Shown here one piece after another: positions 6,456-10,423 of a DNA stretch of 10,423 nucleotides (positions are counted from its first letter, which is position 1; the number at the start of each line of letters is the position of its first letter). The stretch spans positions 1-10,423 of the forward strand of contig SDVU01000804.1 of NCBI GenBank assembly GCA_016256075.1, in the 5' to 3' direction. The position numbers and the translations under genes are program-made. A model generated the notes under the pieces. It was not told the DNA's origin, ran no database searches, and worked only from the letters and a program-made list of their open reading frames with translations. The DNA comes from Dictyocoela muelleri. Taxonomy: Eukaryota; Microsporidia.

Positions 6456-6850
6456 TAGCCAGATAGCTTAGTGGTTAACACTCTTGAATTTAACATTTAA
6501 GTATCGAAGTTCAAATCCCACTGACGTCACTCTTTAATAAATAATGAGTGAATGACATTAAGCGGGCATAACTATATAATTATAGTATAATATACAGTTG
6601 TTCCAGTGTGGTATAGCTGATTAAGACTTGGTCTAATATGACAATGAAGCAGAAAAAACTCTCCTAAGTGTGGGGATGAGTGCGGTGACGCATCTCGGCA
6701 AAAAGTTGTAGAAAAAAATTATGATAAGCCACTAATTACCTGTGTCCTGCTGAGTCATTGATAAAACGAAAATCGCATATACAGCTGGGCTTATGGGTAG
6801 CTTAGGAAGTGAAGTATTATTGCCACCAAAGACTAAAGGTCACAGACCAC
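6456..6850 (+). mobile_element. Best-preserved tRNA-derived SINE-like repeat
   Basis: The first 75 bases look like a decayed tRNA: A-box TAGCTTAGTGG (6464-6474), a possible anticodon arm CTTGAATTTAACATTTAAG with a 7-base loop, and B-box AGTTCAAATCC (6508-6518). The acceptor and T stems do not pair, so it is not a working tRNA gene. The body follows with CAGTTGTTCCAGTGTGGTAT (from 6595), GGATGAGTGCGGTGACGCAT, CCACTAATTACCTGTG and AAAATCGCATATACAGC, about 395 bp in all. It carries no protein-coding frame and would need enzymes in trans. The 3' end is not marked by a clear poly-A or simple-repeat tail, so the end is approximate. An origin other than SINE, such as another small repeat that captured a tRNA, is possible. 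Confidence 0.7.
6464..6518 (+). promoter_or_regulatory. Internal Pol III promoter-like A-box and B-box
   Basis: TAGCTTAGTGG fits the A-box consensus TRGYNNARNNG. AGTTCAAATCC fits the B-box GGTTCRANTCC except for its first base. They are spaced about 35 bases apart, within the range for tRNA-type promoters. Confidence 0.6.
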
Positions 6851-7140
6851 GGTAGGAGACAACTCTCCGGTTGGCAGCTATATATGTTGTCAACATGTAA
6901 TATAATATATAACAAGAATACCCGATTATAACATGTCTTATATACTGCTGTATGCCTTAAAACGAATTTGTGAAATTAAAAGAGATTTTGAAAAACAATT
7001 TATTGATTTGTCTTCTCGAAAGTGCATGGGGGTCAGATGTTCACTTCTATTTATAGTTTTGATTTGATAAGTGATTTTTTATTAGTAGTAATGATCAATT
7101 TATTTTTATTAAAACTTAATATATTTATATTTTCATCACT
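6851..7140. other. Spacer beyond the retrotransposon end, LTR not identified
   Basis: Downstream of the retrotransposon's coding end on the minus strand one would expect a polypurine tract and the 3' LTR. Nothing was recognised with certainty. TGTTGACAACATATATAGC (minus strand, near 6880-6898) starts TG and could be an LTR edge, but no second copy is in view to compare. Confidence 0.3.
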
Positions 7141-7389
7141 TTAATCACTTTCAGCACTTTGATCACTTTTATCATTTTCATCACTTTCATCACTTTCATA
7201 ACTTTCATAACTTTCATAACTTTTATCATTTTCAACACTTTCATCACTTTCATCACTTTCATCACTTTCATCACTTTCATCACTTTCATCACTTTCATCA
7301 CTTTCATCACTTTCATCGCTTTCACCACTTTCTTCACTTTCTTCATTTCCATCACCTTCGTCAACTCTTTTATCTGTTGTAGCAGGCAA
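7141..7389 (-). repeat. 9-bp tandem repeat coding a Ser-Asp-Glu tail
   Basis: About 25 units of a 9-bp repeat (plus strand TTTCATCAC) lie just downstream of the integrase end. On the minus strand they encode a run of Ser-Asp-Glu, which is probably the acidic C-terminal tail of the retrotransposon polyprotein. Because the unit is a multiple of three, several frames stay open through it, so the other open frames here carry no weight. The central units, about 7246-7317, are identical; the flanking ones vary (ESY, DEN, DKS). Confidence 0.75.
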
Positions 7390-7470
7390 TATGGATGCTA
7401 CATCTTCCCCTCTTCTAAAAATACGAACGTTGTTAATCGATGCACGTGTTATTTTGTTACCTTTATCGAT

Positions 7471-7680
7471 TTATACATTGTTATCACCACTTGAAATCCT
7501 TATCACTTCATAGGGACCTAACCATTTAAGTTCGAGTTTATCTGCACTGAATTTTCGAAAATAAACATGATCTTCTCTTATACAGGTTATTGGTTTCCTT
7601 TTCTTTTTTATTAGTTCATTTATCTTTTTGATATTCATCTTATTTTTATTAATAATTTCAATTTCATTTATTTTCATATC
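7471..7680 (-). mobile_element. Retrotransposon part: integrase C-terminal GPY-type domain
   Basis: The segment contains KWLGPYEVIRI, the GPY/F-type motif that ends many Ty3/gypsy integrases. Before it is a basic stretch and a 'VYFRKFSADKLE' strand, as usual for this domain. It helps bind DNA in the family. Part of the fossil element. Confidence 0.75.
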
Positions 7681-7849
7681 GTTTGGTACATTGTTAAAAA
7701 TAGGTTTTTATAAAAAACTTCATACGATGGATATCCAGTACTTATGTTAACGTTTAAATTCAATCTTCTCCATATATTTCTTTTTAATTCACTAAATTTA
7801 GATTCTATTGAAAGTCTAAGAACGACACCTATCTCTTTGTTTATTCATT

Positions 7850-8049
7850 CAATTATTGCATTTCCTGTTGGGTTATAAGCTGCTGATTTTATATGTTTGA
7901 CGTTGAATTTTTCAGTTAGTTTATTAAAGCTTATTGAATTAAATTGTCTTCCATTATCGGTAAGACATTTTTGTGGTGGTGTATGTTGTCTGATCCAAAC
8001 TTTTTTGAAATTACTAGTTATTGTCTTTAATTTGATATCGTTTATAATA
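7850..8049 (-). mobile_element. Retrotransposon part: integrase core, distal half
   Basis: LTDNGRQF carries the second catalytic Asp of the rve integrase core, and YNPTGNAIIE corresponds to the family's HP-TNG--E region with the third acidic residue. It is separated from the proximal half by the Merlin element. Part of the fossil element. Confidence 0.8.
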
Positions 8050-8057
8050 CTTATTTT
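8050..8057. repeat. Target-site duplication of the Merlin element, left
   Basis: CTTATTTT here matches CTTATTTC at 9119-9126 in 7 of 8 bases. Merlin elements are known to make 8-9 bp target duplications. Confidence 0.6.
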
Positions 8058-8147
8058 GTGGCTTCTAGCGTAAGTGGACCAAGGATAAGTAGCTACCTTC
8101 GACAATTATTTTTAAATATAATTAATAAATATAATTAAAAAAAATTA

Positions 8148-9038
8148 TTAAGTGAAATAAAACTTTAATATCTCTTTAAAAATTTCAAAAAATTCATTTT
8201 GATCGGAATTCATTAAAAAACGTCACCTGAATGAATATTCTAATATCAATATATCAATATGTTTTCGCATTACTCCATGTTCTTTCCTCATCGAAACTTT
8301 CAAGTTGGACCAAAATCCCTCAATGTTATTACTGTGCGTTCCATCTAAAGTTTATCCCTTTGCTATGGTCTGCTACTTTATGCTTTAAACATAAGTTCTC
8401 TGCCACACCTGGATAAGACGGATATCCATCAGTATGAAATTTGCTTAAAACAGCAATTTTCCCATCCAAAACTCTCGTCAACGTCTCCGTTTTTCTGTTT
8501 TCTACGCTTTTAAGAAAAAACTGATTTTTATCAGCCGTATATATAGCACACAATATTCATATAGTATATTTAACTTAATCATCCGTGGATGTGGGATACC
8601 TTATAAAATCTATTCTCGACAGGACTGTTTCATCTGCTTCAACAATTTTATTCAAACCACCAAGAATAATCGGATGTTTATCACAAAAAAGTTTTAGCAT
8701 ATATGTAACTTTTGCATTATAGAATTTATTGTTGAATCAGCTATATCATAAAACTTATAAAGTTGCCTGTACTTCGCATCGTTTAATATAAAATAAATTA
8801 TATGTACGATTTTTGTAAGTTCAAGTTTACTACTAGTTATAGATTTCTTTTTTCTACAAGATGTATTCTGACATCTATAAAGAATCGTTTTTTGTTCCCC
8901 TCATTTAAAGATCTTAAGTTCAGATATATTATCACATACAGAACATCTTATATATTTTTCTATGATATTTTTGTCAATAAAAAAATCTAATAAGTGAACA
9001 ATATCCATGAAATTTTTATCTAAAACATTTAAAACCAT
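8148..9038 (-). pseudogene. Merlin/ISXO2-like DDE transposase, decayed
   Basis: The sequence covers a full transposase of about 297 codons. An N-terminal zinc ribbon has C32 and C35 (RCSVC), then C56 and C61 (CQNTSC). It is followed by the ISXO2-like catalytic core: VEADET (first Asp, near 8632), PTSTDD, FHTDGYPSYPG (second Asp, near 8430), HSKGINF and NNIEGFW (acidic third position, near 8320). The start ATG at 9038 has TACCCTC before it, the microsporidian CCC context. In-frame stops lie at 8901-8903, 8575-8577, 8557-8559 and 8223-8225, and frameshifts near 8700 and 8330, so it is a pseudogene. Between the breaks the protein is still highly readable, which suggests that the insertion is not ancient. 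Family: Merlin, kin to bacterial IS1016/IS1595. Confidence 0.88.
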
Positions 9039-9069
9039 GAGGGTATAAAATTTTTTTTTATTTTTGCTT

Positions 9070-9113
9070 TTCTAGCGTAAGTGGACCATTTTTTATGTCC
9101 ACTTACGCTAGAA
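9070..9113. repeat. Hairpin at the right end of the Merlin element
   Basis: TTCTAGCGTAAGTGGAC (9070-9086) and its exact inverse (9097-9113) surround a 10-base loop. The left end of the element has only one copy of the motif (8063-8080). The inner copy is identical to the left end over 18 bases. Confidence 0.9.
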
Positions 9114-9118
9114 CCCCC

Positions 9119-9126
9119 CTTATTTC
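9119..9126. repeat. Target-site duplication of the Merlin element, right
   Basis: CTTATTTC pairs with CTTATTTT at 8050-8057. Confidence 0.6.
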
Positions 9127-9480
9127 GGTATATCGCGAAAATAAGTCTGTAATTGCGAGAATGTAGAAATATTTTATTTTTGATGTGGTCTTGAAAAGCC
9201 TACTTTTTATCAAGCCTTTTATGTCTATTGCTACACATTCATTTATTTTTGATATAATTGGTTTGTTGATCGTTATCCCATTAATTTGTTGATATTCCTT
9301 TTTACTATTACATTTTTGACATTCTCGACATATATCGTTTATAAGTTTTTTTGTTTTAGAGAATTTGAAGTAGTGTTTTACAATCCAATCCATTTCATTT
9401 ATTCCTGGATGTATGTGATTTTCGTGAATATTTTTAAGTAGATCTTTAAGTTTATCTGCAGGAACAGTATTTTTATTGTC
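9127..9480 (-). mobile_element. Retrotransposon part: integrase zinc finger and proximal core
   Basis: The segment has an HHCC zinc finger (HENHIHPG ... CRECQKC). Next come DIKG, carrying the first catalytic Asp, and ITDLFSRY, the usual second strand of the rve fold. Part of the fossil element; the core continues beyond the Merlin insertion. Confidence 0.85.
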
Positions 9481-9599
9481 TTTGGACTCATTAGATAGTT
9501 TAGTGTAATAATGTGACTTGATATCTTTGACATCGTTTAATGGGAATTCTAGTTGATAATCAGTATTGTTTTCGTTTACACTTCTAAGTTTACATAATC

Positions 9600-10190
9600 T
9601 AGATAGTGTATCGGCATACAAATTTTGTTTTTCAACTATATGACTAAGTTCATAATCGTATTCGTCTAGTGTCAACTTCCAGCGTTCAATTCTTTTTGTC
9701 AGTGGCCCATTGAATGTAAGATTCTTGTTATCGGTAAGTATATAAATTTTTGTGTTATAAATTAATATTTTAAAATGAATAAGAGATTTTTTGATTGATA
9801 ATGTTTCCCTTTCGACTATTGAGTAATTATATTCTTGTAGGAATATTTTGAACTATAAAGTGCTATTATTTTGGTACTTTGCATTAATACTGATCTAATA
9901 CCAAATTTTGATGCATCACATTGTAATGTGAAGGGTAGTTTAAAATTTGGATGGTGTAGAGTAGGTTTATTTTTTATTTCTTCGATAATTGATTTTTTTT
10001 TTGTTTTTTATTATCAGTCCATTTTACCCTTTGAATTTTTGTTTTCTGTATTTCATATATATCGTTCATTTTTGAAGATATGTCTTTTATAAAAGGGCGA
10101 TACCAACTTATAACTCCAATAACACGTTGTAATTGTCTTTTATTTTTTGCATTATAATATTTAATATCATATATATAATTTGCTTTTATT
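9600..10190 (-). mobile_element. Retrotransposon part: RNase H region
   Basis: The end of the RNase H domain is recognisable by LDEYDYELSHIVEKQN followed by ADTLSRL, which corresponds to the family's 'L.EYDF.I.Y..G..N..AD.LSR'. The region upstream of it, up to the RT piece, is in the right place for the RNase H body and the RT connection but is too decayed for finer statements. Confidence 0.65.
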
Positions 10191-10423
10191 CGATATTATT
10201 CCTTCTTTGTTATCTTATGACCTGGGAATTTTACATTATCTTTTACCAATTTACTTTTTTCAAAATTCACGGATACGTTATTTTTACTTATAATTTCAAA
10301 AACGGTTTTTAATGTATTGTAATGATCTTCTTTTGTTTTGCTATAGATTAATATGTCGTCCAGGTAGATTAAGCAATTATCAACATCCCTGAAGAGATAG
10401 TTCATCGCCCTTTGAAAAGTTGA
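10191..10423 (-). mobile_element. Retrotransposon part: reverse transcriptase, C-terminal part
   Basis: CLIYLDDILIYSKTKEDH holds the YLDD catalytic box of Ty3/gypsy reverse transcriptases. A thumb-side segment 'VSVNFEKSKLVKDNVKFPGH' follows, matching the family's 'L.L...KC.F....V.FLGH'. The rest of the domain lies beyond the right edge. Part of the fossil element. Confidence 0.9.

Larger units (their letters stand above)
8058..9118 (-). mobile_element. Merlin DNA transposon inserted in the retrotransposon
   Basis: It is a 1.06-kb element with terminal inverted repeats built on TTCTAGCGTAAGTGGACC (8063-8080) and its inverse GTCCACTTACGCTAGAA (9097-9113), and 8-bp near-identical flanking duplications. 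It encodes one transposase on the minus strand (8148-9038), leaving 75-90 bp at each end. The right end carries an extra inward copy of the terminal motif (9070-9087), making a hairpin. The outermost five bases are less well matched (GTGGC against GGGGG). The transposase is decayed, so the element cannot be active by itself. Confidence 0.8.
7141..10423 (-). mobile_element. Decayed Ty3/gypsy-type LTR retrotransposon, running off the right edge
   Basis: On the minus strand the pol parts come in the Ty3/gypsy order from right to left: reverse transcriptase, RNase H, integrase zinc finger, integrase core, GPY-type end, then an acidic tail. Gag, protease and the 5' LTR would lie beyond the right edge, and the 3' LTR was not recognised. 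The element is a fossil: it is broken at more than about five places, besides the Merlin insertion at 8058-9118. Its age looks moderate. Protein motifs remain readable, but the insertion inside it has itself had time to decay. Related elements are abundant in Nosema genomes (established for Nosema bombycis). Confidence 0.85.

Noticed and set aside
6456-6530. A working tRNA gene
   Set aside because: A-box, B-box and an anticodon-like arm are visible, but acceptor and T stems do not pair, and the same head recurs in other copies of a longer repeat.
3567-6850. CRISPR array or prokaryotic repeat system
   Set aside because: The repeats are few, long, diverged and in both orientations without regular spacers, and the genes are eukaryotic.
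6870-6910. LTR edge TGTTGACAACA downstream of the retrotransposon
   Set aside because: Only a TG start and a short palindrome support it. No polypurine tract and no second LTR in view.
7125-7494. Open frames of Met-Lys-Val repeats (minus) and Ile-Thr-Phe repeats (plus)
   Set aside because: A 9-bp tandem repeat keeps several frames open at once. Only the acidic Ser-Asp-Glu reading continues from the retrotransposon side.
8231-8416. 61-codon plus-strand open frame
   Set aside because: Antisense to the Merlin transposase core, so treated as a shadow.
8802-8990. 62-codon plus-strand open frame
   Set aside because: Antisense to the zinc-ribbon region of the Merlin transposase, whose cysteine pattern is clear on the minus strand.
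9871-10092. 73-codon plus-strand open frame rich in Phe and Ile
   Set aside because: Antisense to the decayed retrotransposon RNase H region; composition is what AT-rich antisense DNA gives.

Overview
The window looks like nuclear DNA of a microsporidian, most likely of the Nosema/Vairimorpha type. The base composition is very AT-rich. The three host genes are short and without visible introns. Each carries a CCC-type motif just upstream of its ATG, with an AAATTT-like block a little further out, which is the translation-start context known from microsporidia. The genes are a Rab geranylgeranyltransferase alpha subunit, a Mozart1-like spindle-pole protein and a mitosomal-type 2Fe-2S ferredoxin, all core eukaryotic functions. 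The genus is an inference.

Layout: bases 2-124 (minus) hold the N-terminal end of a Merlin (ISXO2-like) DNA transposase that runs off the left edge. Bases 648-825 form a perfect 62-bp-arm palindrome. Around 1045-1300 lies the 3' part of a repeat read on the minus strand. BET4-like occupies 2116-3243 (minus). MZT1-like (4570-4758) and ferredoxin (4781-5143) are in tandem on the minus strand, 22 bp apart.

From 3567 to 6850 the window is dominated by a dispersed repeat with a tRNA-like head (A-box and B-box), read here as a tRNA-derived SINE. Five copies are visible: a 3' piece at 1045-1300 (-), a full-length copy at 3567-3970 (-), a split copy at 5194-6190 (+), one nested inside that split at 5466-5720 (+), and the best-preserved copy at 6456-6850 (+). 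The split copy is interrupted by a segment with terminal inverted repeats (5386-5909), and an 80-bp direct duplication flanks the break. The copies at 3846-3938 and 5208-5300 share 93 identical bases in inverted orientation on either side of the MZT1/ferredoxin pair.

From about 7141 to the right edge is a decayed Ty3/gypsy LTR retrotransposon on the minus strand (RT, RNase H, integrase, GPY-type end, Ser-Asp-Glu tail coded by a 9-bp tandem repeat). A complete but decayed Merlin element (8058-9118) is inserted in its integrase region, with 8-bp near-identical target duplications. Only three of the genes look functional. The rest is a graveyard of nested mobile DNA, in contrast with the compact genomes of other microsporidia.
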